Below, piece after piece: positions 18,605-27,654 of a stretch of 64,000 nt of DNA (positions are counted from its first letter, which is position 1; every line of letters begins with the position of its first letter). The translations under genes were made by a program, and so were the position numbers. Under the pieces are notes generated by a model, which searched no databases, was not told the origin of the DNA, and saw only the letters and a program-made list of their open reading frames with translations. The DNA is from Candidatus Stoquefichus massiliensis AP9 (GTDB taxonomy: Bacteria; Bacillota_I; Bacilli_A; Erysipelotrichales; Coprobacillaceae): the NCBI RefSeq assembly GCF_000455285.1, contig NZ_HG005289.1:67765-131764 (forward strand). The letters run 5' to 3'.

Positions 18605-19046
18605 TGCCATTGTTTAAACGTTGAAACATGTTAAAATGGTTCTTTCATATCTGTAATAGGCATACTTGTCAATATAGTAAGATGTCATTTTTCTTGTAAA
18701 TTGCTTAAAATTGATCTTTGATATGAAAATTGAAAACATCTTTTAGACCTTCGATAATGAACAGTGCATTCATTCTTAAGTTTACCTTTCTCATAGGAAC
18801 ATCTCTTTTATTAAAGAGGTTCAAATAACATAATCTATTAATAATGTGGACATTTTTAACTTTGGTACATAAAGTACATTATCATATTTGATTCATGGTT
18901 GATATTTCTATTAACTGTAAATAATTGACTATTTCCCATACCATAATATGATTATTGTGATGAGAAGCATACGACTTCAAAGTTATTAATATAATTATTG
19001 AGGTGATGCTCTTATAGAAAACAAAAAGAAAGAAGGTAGAAAAAAT
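18605..19046. other. Intergenic, with no intact gene
   Basis: No open frame of useful length. On the minus strand around 18700-18800 a short stretch reads MRKVNLRMNA, which loosely recalls the start of an ISNCY-like transposase but is far too short to call. The right half holds the promoter of the decayed GNAT locus. Confidence 0.4.
18925..18952 (+). promoter_or_regulatory. Promoter of the decayed GNAT locus
   Basis: TTGACT at 18925-18930 and TATGAT at 18947-18952 with 16-nt spacing, about 95 nt before the first broken frame. Consistent with a formerly active two-gene unit. Confidence 0.5.
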
Positions 19047-19210
19047 ATGATTTATGCACAACCAAATAATAAACTTTTTATACTTCCTGCTGAAGCAAAA
19101 CTGAAGAAGATGTCTGAAACTTCAGGTACAAAAAAATTTGAAAAGCTATTGAATTAATTACTCTTCAAGAAGAACCAGGAACATATACTTTTCATTTTAT
19201 AAAGAAATAA
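19047..19210 (+). pseudogene. Frameshifted small gene upstream of GNAT pseudogene
   Basis: Begins MIYAQPNNKLFILPAEAKLK and stops after 36 codons, but adding one A in GAAAAGCTATTG restores a frame that reads KAIELITLQEEPGTYTFHF and ends 9 nt before the GNAT start. Total about 54 codons. The length, 164 nt, is one base short of a multiple of three, consistent with a single deletion. Small size and tight spacing suggest the antitoxin-like partner of the next gene. I do not recognise a DNA-binding fold. Confidence 0.6.
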
Positions 19211-19219
19211 GTAGACTAA

Positions 19220-19772
19220 ATGAATATTGAATTATTAGATGACTTAGATTTAAAAATAACACGTTTAACTAAAGAAACAAAAAAATATATAGAAGGTTTT
19301 AATTGTAGCAATTTGAAAATTAATAATTATCTTCAAATGGATGGAATCTGTTGTGAAATCACAACTACCTTTATTATGATAGATGAAATATCTTCTAAAA
19401 CAATTGGTTTCCTTTCTTTATATGCAGATTCAGTACTTGAAGATAGTGAAAATGGATTCATCCAAAATGGTTCAGCAATATGAATTAATATGTTTGCAAT
19501 AGATAATAAATTTCAAAAAGCTAAAAGAATTATAATTAACAAAAAAATAACATATATACATTTCATATTAATTCAATGTATTTCTAAAATAAAAAGTTTA
19601 GTTAAACAATATGTGGGATCTACATACATTGTTTACATTTAACAAAAGAAGGATATCATTTATATCACAAAAAGGAAGTTTTACTAAATTGGATAATGAG
19701 TACTCAGTTATTGAAAGTGCTGTCAATAAAAATTTAATTCCAATGTATAGAAACATTTTTGAAAGTCCTTAA
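19220..19772 (+). pseudogene. Decayed GNAT-fold acetyltransferase, toxin-like
   Basis: Reads FNCSNLKINNYLQMDG near the start and IGFLSLYADSVLE further on, the layout of GNAT-type toxins. Translation ends at an in-frame TGA (19481-19483) after 87 codons. The same frame stays open for another 46 codons, then a shift is needed to read the acetyl-CoA-site region HLTKEGYHLYHK, and another to reach the end ESAVNKNLIPMYRN. At least three lesions are therefore present. With the small broken gene before it, this looks like an inactivated toxin-antitoxin pair. Confidence 0.72.
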
Positions 19773-19808
19773 TTTATTTGTCATTAATATAAATAATAAA
19801 ACAATTTC

Positions 19809-19838
19809 GTAAGCAAATAATAATTTTTATTTGCTTAC
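19809..19838. repeat. Perfect 12-bp inverted repeat
   Basis: Arms GTAAGCAAATAA and TTATTTGCTTAC with a 6-nt loop. No strong T-run follows on either strand, so it is a weak terminator at best. It sits between the GNAT pseudogene and a true terminator and may be a relic of a small mobile repeat. Confidence 0.6.
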
Positions 19839-19931
19839 ATATATAAGACTGACTTAATTAAATATCCAAAAGTCTGTAGAATAATTACGAAGCCTAATAG
19901 ACAGACATGATATTACTATTTTGAAGCAGAT

Positions 19932-19983
19932 AAAGGGTCGTCAAATAATTGGGAGTAATCCCCAATTATTTAATGACCCTTTT
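19932..19983. terminator. Long hairpin terminator after the 268-aa gene
   Basis: Arms of 21 nt starting AAGGGTC, matching at 19 positions, with a GGG/CCC clamp next to the short loop. The right arm runs into TTTT on the plus strand, and the minus-strand reading (out of the 19996..20802 gene) runs into TTTATC. Probably terminates from both sides. Confidence 0.7.
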
Positions 19984-19995
19984 ACGATATAATAT

Positions 19996-20802
19996 TTATA
20001 GATTATTGATATCTTTTTGTAAAGTTTGATCATTAAAAAATATGATTGGACCATGATTTATAATTTGGTCAGCATTAATAAATTGCTGTATATACCTAAA
20101 ATAACCATCTTTACCAAACTCTTTATCCCAAAAAGAAATACTATCAAGAATCCTTGTTAAACAGATCAATACATTTTTGAAAATATATTCATAATTCATG
20201 TCATCATGAATATTGACATAAGGTTTTAATATTTTCTCAATTTCTTGGTTTATAAAAGGATTACAAATCTCTTCTAACCCATCTGCCATATATAATAGAT
20301 CTTCACTTGCATAACCACTATAATCGCTTGTATCATGTGTTTCTAAATCTAAAAGTCGATTTATAACAATATGAATAACTTTTTGAACATCTAAACTAGA
20401 AGTCTGAAATGCTGCATTTAAAACAACAAGATAACTTTCAATAGAAAACAATTCTTTTTCAAAGAGTCTGGTATTTTTCTTTAATGACCCAAAACGTTTT
20501 TGAATTTGACGAATATTTTTCTTTGCTTCTACTGTTGTAAATGAATATTCACCAAAATGGGTATGGATAGGAACTTGATTTAAAAATGATAACCAATCTT
20601 CTTCTTTAAATCCCTCACTATGCTGTGGATTTTGCCTGAGATAAACTTCATAAAAATAAGCCAATGATTCTTTTGAACTTTCTTCACTTAAATCGAGATC
20701 TAATAATTTTTGATAATGTAAGCTTGTTGCTGGAGATAGTTCATTATCCAACTGATTTTCAATAATACGAACAAATGCATCTCTAATAACTCTTCTTGCC
20801 AT
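19996..20802 (-). CDS. Unknown 268-aa partner of the GTPase-ribonuclease fusion
   Basis: A soluble, mostly helical protein (MARRVIRDAFVRIIENQLDN at the start) with no signal, membrane segment or catalytic motif that I recognise. The N-terminal helix resembles a small DNA- or RNA-binding element only vaguely. Its AAGGAG ribosome site is formed by the last codons of the upstream gene and it starts 6 nt after that gene's stop, so the two are cotranslated. The hairpin just downstream ends the unit. It most likely works with the ribosome-targeting fusion protein; the nature of that work is unknown. Confidence 0.72.
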   Translation of the reverse strand: MARRVIRDAFVRIIENQLDNELSPATSLHYQKLLDLDLSEESSKESLAYFYEVYLRQNPQHSEGFKEEDWLSFLNQVPIHTHFGEYSFTTVEAKKNIRQIQKRFGSLKKNTRLFEKELFSIESYLVVLNAAFQTSSLDVQKVIHIVINRLLDLETHDTSDYSGYASEDLLYMADGLEEICNPFINQEIEKILKPYVNIHDDMNYEYIFKNVLICLTRILDSISFWDKEFGKDGYFRYIQQFINADQIINHGPIIFFNDQTLQKDINNL

Positions 20803-20808
20803 AAGCCA

Positions 20809-23373
20809 TTACTCCTTTTCATTCCAATCTTGAATATCCTCTAATAAATAATTGCGACTTTTTTCTTGTTTTCTTTGAAATTCATCAAAACGCTCTTTTC
20901 CTAAAGACTCAACTTCCAACTTTAATTCTCGTGATGATATGCGTTGTGCTCCTCTTCCAATAACAATCGTTTGTTCAAGCGCATCAGAAGTCGCAACAAC
21001 CACGCGATAATCTTGTGCTAAATGATGAGTTACTCTTTCTATATACATATCAGCTGTCTGTGCTTCTTTTGTATAAACAATATAAATATCATGATTTTGT
21101 TGTAATGTTCCCTGATTTTCTTTCACTTTGTAAGCATCGAATACAATAATCATCAGACATTGTCGATAGCCCTGATAGTTACTTAAAATATCAACCAGTT
21201 TATCTCTTGCAGCACCTAAATTCATATTGGCTAATTCTTTAAGTTCAGACCATGAGTGAATGACATTATAGCCATCTACTAGTATGCATTCAGGTTTTAC
21301 CTGTACACGCATTGATTCAGCCAGTGGCTCCTTACAATAATAATCATCTGCTAATCTCCGTTTCACTGGTCCGTATGTATTTTCAAAAATTGCATCTAGT
21401 TCTTTATCAGATGATTGATAAGATGTGCTTCGCTGTGGTGATGGCTGGTTCTTCTTTTCAGGTGTCCAGCCACTATGAACATGCATATAATCTCGTACTT
21501 CTTGCCAATTCACATAAAATCCAGCTCCATGAGCACAGAAAATAGAACCTGTAGGATGATGGATATCTGCTTCACTATCATAATTAAATTGAAGAATCAC
21601 TTCTTCTTGATTATGACATGGCTGATATCCACTTAAAGCGCATATCAATCGTCCTTTTCCTTTTGTGTAAGAAATCACTTCTTGCTGATAATCTTGCAAG
21701 CACGACACTGGTGCCTGTCCCTCAATAATAACAGTATCTTCAATGACATCAGGGATTTGAAAAGTTCCATGTTTTTCTTCAAGATCATAGAGAGCTCTAC
21801 TTAAACAATCACTAGGTATTTCTAAATAAAATTGATAATAAGGTTCAAGAATAATGGATTCTGCCATTTTCAAACCTTGTCGAACAGCTCGATAAGTTGC
21901 CTCTCTAAAATCTCCACCTTCACTATGTTTTTGATGGGCTTTGCCTATCAATAATGTTATTTTCATATCTGTAATAGGTGCTCCTATTAAAACACCACTA
22001 TGTTCTTTTTCTTGTAAATGAGATAAAATTAATCTTTGGAAAGAACGACTCAAGATATCTTCTGAACATTCTGTAGCAAATTGCAACCCACTCCCTACTT
22101 CTAATGGTTCCAGTAATAAATGAACTTCTGCATAATGGCGTAATGGTTCAAAATGTCCAACACCTTCTACAGTATTCAGAATTGTTTCTTTATATAAAAT
22201 CTGTCCTTGATCAAAATCTACATTGACATGAAATCTTTCCTGAATCATATTTTTAAGAATTTCTATTTGGATTTCTCCCATCAACTGTACTCTTATTTCA
22301 TCTGACTGAGAATGATAAGTGACATGTAACGATGGATCTTCATCTGACAATAATTGTAAGTTCTTTAACATCTGATGTTGATCACAATTGGCTGGTAAAA
22401 CAATACGATAGTTCATATACGATGAAAGAACAGGCTGATGAGACGTTGATTCAAAACCTAAACCAGTACCTGGCTGTATGTTTTTCAGTCCTTTCAAAGC
22501 AACAATATCACCAGCATATGCTTCATTAATCATTTCATATTTTTGACCAGTATATCTTCTGACTTGATCAATTTTTTCATCATCACTTAGTTTACTCTTA
22601 GCCAGTAGTTTTCCACCAGTTATCTTGATATGCGTAAGTCTAACATTTTCTTCATATGTCACTTTATAAACAATTGCTCCAAAATCATGAGAGTATTTCT
22701 TTTCATTTGTATAGAGCAACAGGGCATCCATAAATTCTTCTACCCCATTGAGTTTTAAAGCTGAACCAAAAAATAGAGGGAAGACTTGTCTTGTTTCTAT
22801 CATATTTTTTATATTTTGAATTGATATTGTTTGTGTTGTGAGATATTCATCTAACATGTTTTCATCAATTAATGCTATATTTTCATAAAACTCATCATTT
22901 TGCTGGGTAAAATCAAGACAATGATTATCCAATTGCTGTTGTACATTTAAGATAAGTTCTGACTTTGAATATGAAGTCATATCCATTTTATTCATAAAGA
23001 TAAATGTAGGAACTTGATAATGTTCAAGCAATCGCCAGATTGTTTCAGTGTGGGGCTGAACGCCATCTAACCCATTAATAACAAGTATTGCATAATCCAA
23101 AATTTGTAATGTTCTTTCCATTTCCGCTGAGAAATCAGCGTGACCAGGTGTATCAATGAGTGTGATTTGAACATCTTTCCAATCAAAAATAGCTTGTTTA
23201 GAAAAAATAGTAATTCCTCTATCACGTTCTTGGTGATTATAATCTAAAAATGCATTCTGATGATCAACTCTTCCTAGTTTACGAATACTCCCAGATAAAT
23301 AGAGCAAACTTTCTGATAAAGTTGTTTTTCCAGCATCAACATGTGCCAAAATTCCAATGACTATCTTCTTCAT
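20809..23373 (-). CDS. Tet(M)-like ribosomal GTPase fused to Rae1/YacP NYN ribonuclease
   Basis: An 854-residue fusion. Residues 1 to about 640 follow EF-G-like ribosomal protection proteins: G1 AHVDAGKT (10-17), G2 RDRGIT (50-55), G3 DTPGH (74-78) and G4 MNKMD (near 130), then EF-G domains II-V. Typical Tet(M) ends near 640. A linker is followed from about residue 695 by a NYN/PIN-like domain like YacP: VDGYNVIHSW, then VFDAYK, TADMYIE and TSDALEQ carry its acidic residues. B. subtilis Rae1 (YacP) cuts mRNA in the ribosomal A site, so the fusion plausibly binds the A site and cleaves mRNA. The ATG at 23373 is used because GGGGGA lies 4 nt upstream. Tetracycline resistance is not demonstrated. 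Confidence 0.85.
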   Translation of the reverse strand: MKKIVIGILAHVDAGKTTLSESLLYLSGSIRKLGRVDHQNAFLDYNHQERDRGITIFSKQAIFDWKDVQITLIDTPGHADFSAEMERTLQILDYAILVINGLDGVQPHTETIWRLLEHYQVPTFIFMNKMDMTSYSKSELILNVQQQLDNHCLDFTQQNDEFYENIALIDENMLDEYLTTQTISIQNIKNMIETRQVFPLFFGSALKLNGVEEFMDALLLYTNEKKYSHDFGAIVYKVTYEENVRLTHIKITGGKLLAKSKLSDDEKIDQVRRYTGQKYEMINEAYAGDIVALKGLKNIQPGTGLGFESTSHQPVLSSYMNYRIVLPANCDQHQMLKNLQLLSDEDPSLHVTYHSQSDEIRVQLMGEIQIEILKNMIQERFHVNVDFDQGQILYKETILNTVEGVGHFEPLRHYAEVHLLLEPLEVGSGLQFATECSEDILSRSFQRLILSHLQEKEHSGVLIGAPITDMKITLLIGKAHQKHSEGGDFREATYRAVRQGLKMAESIILEPYYQFYLEIPSDCLSRALYDLEEKHGTFQIPDVIEDTVIIEGQAPVSCLQDYQQEVISYTKGKGRLICALSGYQPCHNQEEVILQFNYDSEADIHHPTGSIFCAHGAGFYVNWQEVRDYMHVHSGWTPEKKNQPSPQRSTSYQSSDKELDAIFENTYGPVKRRLADDYYCKEPLAESMRVQVKPECILVDGYNVIHSWSELKELANMNLGAARDKLVDILSNYQGYRQCLMIIVFDAYKVKENQGTLQQNHDIYIVYTKEAQTADMYIERVTHHLAQDYRVVVATSDALEQTIVIGRGAQRISSRELKLEVESLGKERFDEFQRKQEKSRNYLLEDIQDWNEKE

Positions 23374-23431
23374 ACAATCCCCCATATTCTACTTTTATTT
23401 TACCACGTCTCCATAAAGAGAACAATGGATA

Positions 23432-24793
23432 TCATTTTTGAATATTCATTGTCTGCATTTGCATTTGTAATTTTAATTCTTTACGTTTATAAAACCACCC
23501 ACCAATAAAAACAATATCAGCAAATATCCAAGCTAATGGATTAGCTATACAAATAGCATTAAATCCAAGTGTTCCAACAAAACAAAATGCCACAATACAA
23601 CGTGCAATCATTTCTGCAACCCCACCAAACATTGCTAAAAAACTATAACCCAAACCTTGTAATAAATTACGTAATATAAACAAAATACTCAATATATAAT
23701 AGCAAATAGAATTGGCAATTAAATACTGCTTTATCTCACCAATAATCACTATCTCACGTGCATCAATGAACAATAAGGATAAATAATCTGATGTCAAATA
23801 GACAAAAACAAAAGCCATCACACAATAAATAGCACCAATGAGATAACTCACTTTCACACCCTTGAAAATACGCTCAATCTGATTTGCACCAAGATTTTGT
23901 CCACCATATGTCGCCATTGTTAATCCTAAAGTTTCTAATGGCTGTGTTAACATAATAGATATCTTCATAGCCGCAGTTACAGCTGCCACAACATCTGATC
24001 CCAGTGTATTCACTGCTGATTGAATCACAACACTTCCAACCGCCGTAATGGAAAACTGCAATGCCATAGGTAGTCCCATCTGCAATAATTTTACACATAA
24101 ATGTTTTTGAAATGTCCTCTCATCATGTTCAAATGTTAAGATATCTGTTTTTTTCTTCATATACACATAACATGATATTCCTGATATAAATTGAGCAATG
24201 ACTGTTGCATAAGCAGCACCAGGTGCTCCCATTTTGAATTGAGTAATAAAGATGAGATCTAATATGATATTAATAACTGATGATAAAATTAAGAAATACA
24301 ATGGCGTTTTAGAATCACCAATAGCACGTAATATACTTGATAACATATTATAAATCATTGTCGCAAACAAACCAATAAAAATAACAACAATATATCCATA
24401 AGCCTGATCATAAATATCAGCTGGTGTTTGCATCCAAGTTAAAATAGTTGGCAATGTGAATACCATCACTATTGTCATAACAACTGTTATCACTGCACAT
24501 AAATAAAAAGAATTTACAATATATTCTTTCATTTGTTTTATTTTCTTACCACCAAAACTTTGAGCAATAGGAATTCCAAATCCACTACATATTCCTATTC
24601 CAAAACCAATAATCATAAAATTCAATGAGCCTGTTGATCCTACAGCTGCTAAAGCAGCTTTGCCAACATATTTTCCAACAATAATACTATCAACCATATT
24701 ATAAAACTGTTGAAATATATTCCCAATAACTAAAGGAATTCCAAAAGCTAAAATCAATTTCCATGGACTTCCTGATGTCATATCTTTTTTCAT
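23432..24793 (-). CDS. MATE-family efflux transporter
   Basis: A 453-residue membrane protein with about 12 transmembrane segments in two related halves. The opening SPWKLILAFGIPLVIGNIFQ and the following QFYNMVDSIIVGKYVG are characteristic of MATE proteins of the NorM/DinF class in Firmicutes. These exchange Na+ or H+ for cationic drugs or metabolites. It stands alone, downstream of a short intergenic region, with GGGGAA before its ATG. The substrate cannot be predicted; the length is normal and no defect is seen. Confidence 0.9.
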   Translation of the reverse strand: MKKDMTSGSPWKLILAFGIPLVIGNIFQQFYNMVDSIIVGKYVGKAALAAVGSTGSLNFMIIGFGIGICSGFGIPIAQSFGGKKIKQMKEYIVNSFYLCAVITVVMTIVMVFTLPTILTWMQTPADIYDQAYGYIVVIFIGLFATMIYNMLSSILRAIGDSKTPLYFLILSSVINIILDLIFITQFKMGAPGAAYATVIAQFISGISCYVYMKKKTDILTFEHDERTFQKHLCVKLLQMGLPMALQFSITAVGSVVIQSAVNTLGSDVVAAVTAAMKISIMLTQPLETLGLTMATYGGQNLGANQIERIFKGVKVSYLIGAIYCVMAFVFVYLTSDYLSLLFIDAREIVIIGEIKQYLIANSICYYILSILFILRNLLQGLGYSFLAMFGGVAEMIARCIVAFCFVGTLGFNAICIANPLAWIFADIVFIGGWFYKRKELKLQMQMQTMNIQK

Positions 24794-25037
24794 AACATAA
24801 TTCCCCTTCCCATGTTTTTTTATTATACAGATTATAAATCTATTTACAATATTTCATATTGAATTTCAATTTATGAAAAATATATTTATTTAAATTTGCC
24901 ATATAAATTCTTATAATAAATTTTAATATATCATTTCCGATTTCATTGGTACATTTTATCATAAAAACACACAATTCTACGTCTGATTGGTACACATTAT
25001 TCCAAAGAAATGATATATTTGAAGTGAGGTAGGAGAT

Positions 25038-25166
25038 ATGTTTGGTGTCACTTATAAATCTGTATCAAAATGGGAATGTGGAATCTGTTTACCTGACGCT
25101 TCTTTGTTTGTACCTTTGTGTGATATTTTGGATATTCAACTGCAGGAATTATTTGATGAATCATAG
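25038..25166 (+). pseudogene. Fragment of an XRE-family helix-turn-helix regulator
   Basis: The 42 codons read MFGVTYKSVSKWECG and then PDASLFVPLCDILDI, matching the recognition helix and second half of an HTH_3 domain (usually 'LGVSxxxVSKWExG'). A few further codons in frame upstream (EVGD) extend the match before a stop, but the first helices are gone, as is everything after the domain. It is a remnant, probably of a larger regulator. Confidence 0.7.
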
Positions 25167-25288
25167 TCTATCACATGATCTTGGAAATATTATTTAGAAC
25201 AATGGTATATAAGTAAGAATAGATGGAAGTCAGGTTGGATTATTAAAAATGTACACTATATAAAAAACAATGGTGTAAAGAAATAAAA

Positions 25289-25815
25289 ATGGAATCTATA
25301 ATTAAAGTTGGTCTAGGTGTCATGATTGTTAAAAATCGTCGCATATTATTAGGACATCGTGCAATATATGGTCAGGATACAGGTGGGATTTTTGAATCTA
25401 GTATTTGGTGTTTACCTGGAGGTAAGCAGGAAGCAAAACAATTTTTGATTGTGCAAAAAGAGAAGTCAAAGAAGAAACAAATCTTGACATTAATCATATG
25501 GAAGTCTTTGGTACTATTGATGACATTCAACCTCATAAACATTTTGTAACAATATGGATAGTAACAGATCAATATGAGGGAGAACTTAAAATCATGGAAC
25601 CAGAAAAACAAGATGAATGGAAATGGTTTGATTTAGATCATTTACCAGATCAGATCTATTCACCATCTCAAAAATTTATCAATTCATATTTGAAAAAACG
25701 AACTGACTCACAGTTCGTTTTAACGTATTACAACAACAAATGCCATTCCATCTTCACATTTTTCAGCATAAATTGCTCCATCCATTTTTTGCATCAGTTC
25801 ACGACAAATATATAA
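25289..25815 (+). pseudogene. Frameshifted Nudix hydrolase
   Basis: The first frame begins MESIIKVGLGVMIVKNRRIL and reaches WCLPGGKQEAKQ at the start of the Nudix box. A one-base shift near 25440 then restores CAKREVKEETNLDI, the rest of the box (REVxEE), followed by a complete-looking C-terminal half (VFGTIDDIQPHKHFVTIWIV). The break falls inside the catalytic box, so neither frame gives an active enzyme. The 3' end runs into the terminator of the opposing kinase gene. A sequencing error is possible but other genes nearby are intact. Confidence 0.78.
25690..25721 (-). terminator. Terminator of the 25.7-30.9 kb ABC/two-component operon
   Basis: An 11-bp perfect stem (AAAACGAACTG/CAGTTCGTTTT) with a 5-nt loop, followed by TTTTTTC on the minus strand. 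The kinase stop codon overlaps the stem. Confidence 0.88.
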
Positions 25816-26991
25816 TCCTAATCCACTGCCTTTTTGTCCATGGCTATTGCTTCCTCTAAAGAAACTATCAAACAAATGATTAAATTCAGTATCAGAAACA
25901 GTTGTACCAGTATTAAAAATACGAATGAGCTGACAATAATCTTCTTCAAAGAAAGATATCTCAATTTGTCTCCCATCCCCATATTTAAAAGCATTTTCAA
26001 ATAAGTTTTCAAAGACTTCCTGACAACGCTCTTTATCACCATTTACTATTTTATTATCATAAGGATGAACAATAAGTTCTATATGCCATAATGCACATTG
26101 CTCATCATAAACTGATAATACCTGTTCCATTAAATCTTGAAGATAAAAATCTTCGTTCTTTACCTGAATATTGAGAATATCTTCACGAGATGATTTAATA
26201 ATTTCTTCAACATAGTTTTCTATTTCTGAGGCTTTTTCACCAATCTGATGAATAGCTTGTATTTGTGTTTGTTTATCTGTGTAAATATTTTCTTCTAGAG
26301 CTTTACTGTATAACTTTATAAGATTTAATGGTGTTTTCATATCATGTGATAAAGACAATAGCATTTCTTTTTTCTCTTTTAACAATTCTAATTGCCTTTT
26401 TTGAGAAATGTCTAGACTATCTTTTAACTGTCCAATTCCCCACATAAACTGCCCAAAGTATTTACTTTTTTCTTCTTTAACTTCACCCTTAAAATGACCT
26501 TTTGCTAGTTGTAATGGTATATGACTTAAACGTTGAAATGGCTGTATTAATTTTTTTCTCATATCAAAAAGGACAATAAGAATAAGTATTTCTAAAATCA
26601 ATAAACTTCCTTCTAAAATCCAAAAAACGTAATGAGTATTTAATTGTGGTAACTGATATATAAATTTAATATATCCCTGTAATTCTTGTTCATGATAAAA
26701 AGGAATAATTTGTATTTGTTTTTGATAGTTTTCATCAAAAAAATTCTTGACTGAAGATGGATCATCAGTCTGTACATGTAAATAATCTATATCTAAAATG
26801 TACTCAAAATCATCTTTTTTGAATTGTTCAATGTCTTCAATCGTTTTCATTTGATTAAGAATACGATGACTCTCAACACGATATCCATAATTTCTCTGTT
26901 CTTCCATACTTAAAATGGCATACCCAGAAAAAAATCCAATAACAAGATAAACAAAAATAGAAAAAACAATAATATAATTATATCTCTTCAT
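25720..26991 (-). CDS. Membrane sensor histidine kinase
   Basis: A 423-residue two-transmembrane kinase: TM1 about residues 5-26, an extracytoplasmic sensor of about 120 residues, TM2 about 150-172, a short HAMP-like linker, the H-box LSLSHDMKTPLN with the phosphoacceptor His, and the ATPase domain ending in GSGLGLYICRELM. It phosphorylates the regulator encoded just upstream. The start at 26991 overlaps the regulator's end by 14 nt; a longer frame lacks a ribosome site. Together with the FtsX transporter it probably senses a cell-envelope or peptide stress. Confidence 0.9.
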   Translation of the reverse strand: MKRYNYIIVFSIFVYLVIGFFSGYAILSMEEQRNYGYRVESHRILNQMKTIEDIEQFKKDDFEYILDIDYLHVQTDDPSSVKNFFDENYQKQIQIIPFYHEQELQGYIKFIYQLPQLNTHYVFWILEGSLLILEILILIVLFDMRKKLIQPFQRLSHIPLQLAKGHFKGEVKEEKSKYFGQFMWGIGQLKDSLDISQKRQLELLKEKKEMLLSLSHDMKTPLNLIKLYSKALEENIYTDKQTQIQAIHQIGEKASEIENYVEEIIKSSREDILNIQVKNEDFYLQDLMEQVLSVYDEQCALWHIELIVHPYDNKIVNGDKERCQEVFENLFENAFKYGDGRQIEISFFEEDYCQLIRIFNTGTTVSDTEFNHLFDSFFRGSNSHGQKGSGLGLYICRELMQKMDGAIYAEKCEDGMAFVVVIR

Positions 26992-27652
26992 AACGATAAC
27001 CAACTCCCCATACAGTTTGAATACGTTGAGGATGTCTAGAATCTTCTTCAATATGAGTTCGTAGCATCTTCACATGGACTGTTAAAGTTTGGTTTTCACT
27101 CATACTTTCCATTCCCCATATCTCATTAAATAAGTAATCCTTATGTAATGTTTTGCCAGGATTTTGTACAAAAATCAACAGAAGTTCATATTCTTTAACA
27201 CTTAAGTTGAGGATTTCATCTTTTAAATAAACTTGTCTTGCATCTGTATTCATTTTAATATCTCCAGATATAAGTATACGCTTTTGTGTTTTCTGTGTAC
27301 GAGTTAAGATGGCACGCACTTTCGCACAAAGAATATCAGGATCAACTGGCTTTTCAAGATAATCATCAGCCCCTAATTCAAAACCCATCAACTGATCTGA
27401 TTTTGTTGATCTGGCACTCATCATAATAATCGGTATATGATGATGAGTACGAATTGTTTGACAAAATGCAAAACCATCCATTCCAGGCAACATGATATCT
27501 AAAAGGATAACTTGTGCTTGATGATTTTCAAACCAATCTAAAGCATCTTCACTTGTTAAAGCGTGATAGCAGGAAAAACCTTCCTTTTTCAGAAAGGTTT
27601 GAATCAATTGTGCAAGTTCTTGATTATCTTCAACCAATAAGATATCTGTCAT
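26978..27652 (-). CDS. OmpR-family response regulator
   Basis: A 224-residue regulator with a receiver domain (acidic pocket VEDN, phosphoacceptor Asp in VILLDIMLPGMDGF, Lys in YLEKPVD) and an OmpR-type winged helix (SVKEYELLLIF then LTVHVKMLRTHI). The ATG at 27652 has GGGGTGG 5 nt upstream and follows directly on the ATPase gene. It is expected to bind the TTTAAG direct repeats before the operon's first gene, giving autoregulation. Confidence 0.92.
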   Translation of the reverse strand: MTDILLVEDNQELAQLIQTFLKKEGFSCYHALTSEDALDWFENHQAQVILLDIMLPGMDGFAFCQTIRTHHHIPIIMMSARSTKSDQLMGFELGADDYLEKPVDPDILCAKVRAILTRTQKTQKRILISGDIKMNTDARQVYLKDEILNLSVKEYELLLIFVQNPGKTLHKDYLFNEIWGMESMSENQTLTVHVKMLRTHIEEDSRHPQRIQTVWGVGYRYEEI

Positions 27653-27654
27653 AT

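Noticed and set aside
18700-18835. Insertion-sequence remnant
   Set aside because: Only about ten residues resemble a transposase start; no terminal repeats identified.
20809-23373. Tetracycline resistance gene
   Set aside because: Resembles Tet(M), but the extra ribonuclease domain and native context do not support a mobile resistance gene.
25498-25549. Programmed frameshift in the Nudix gene
   Set aside because: No slippery heptamer with a stable downstream structure was evident near 25440; simple mutation is more likely.
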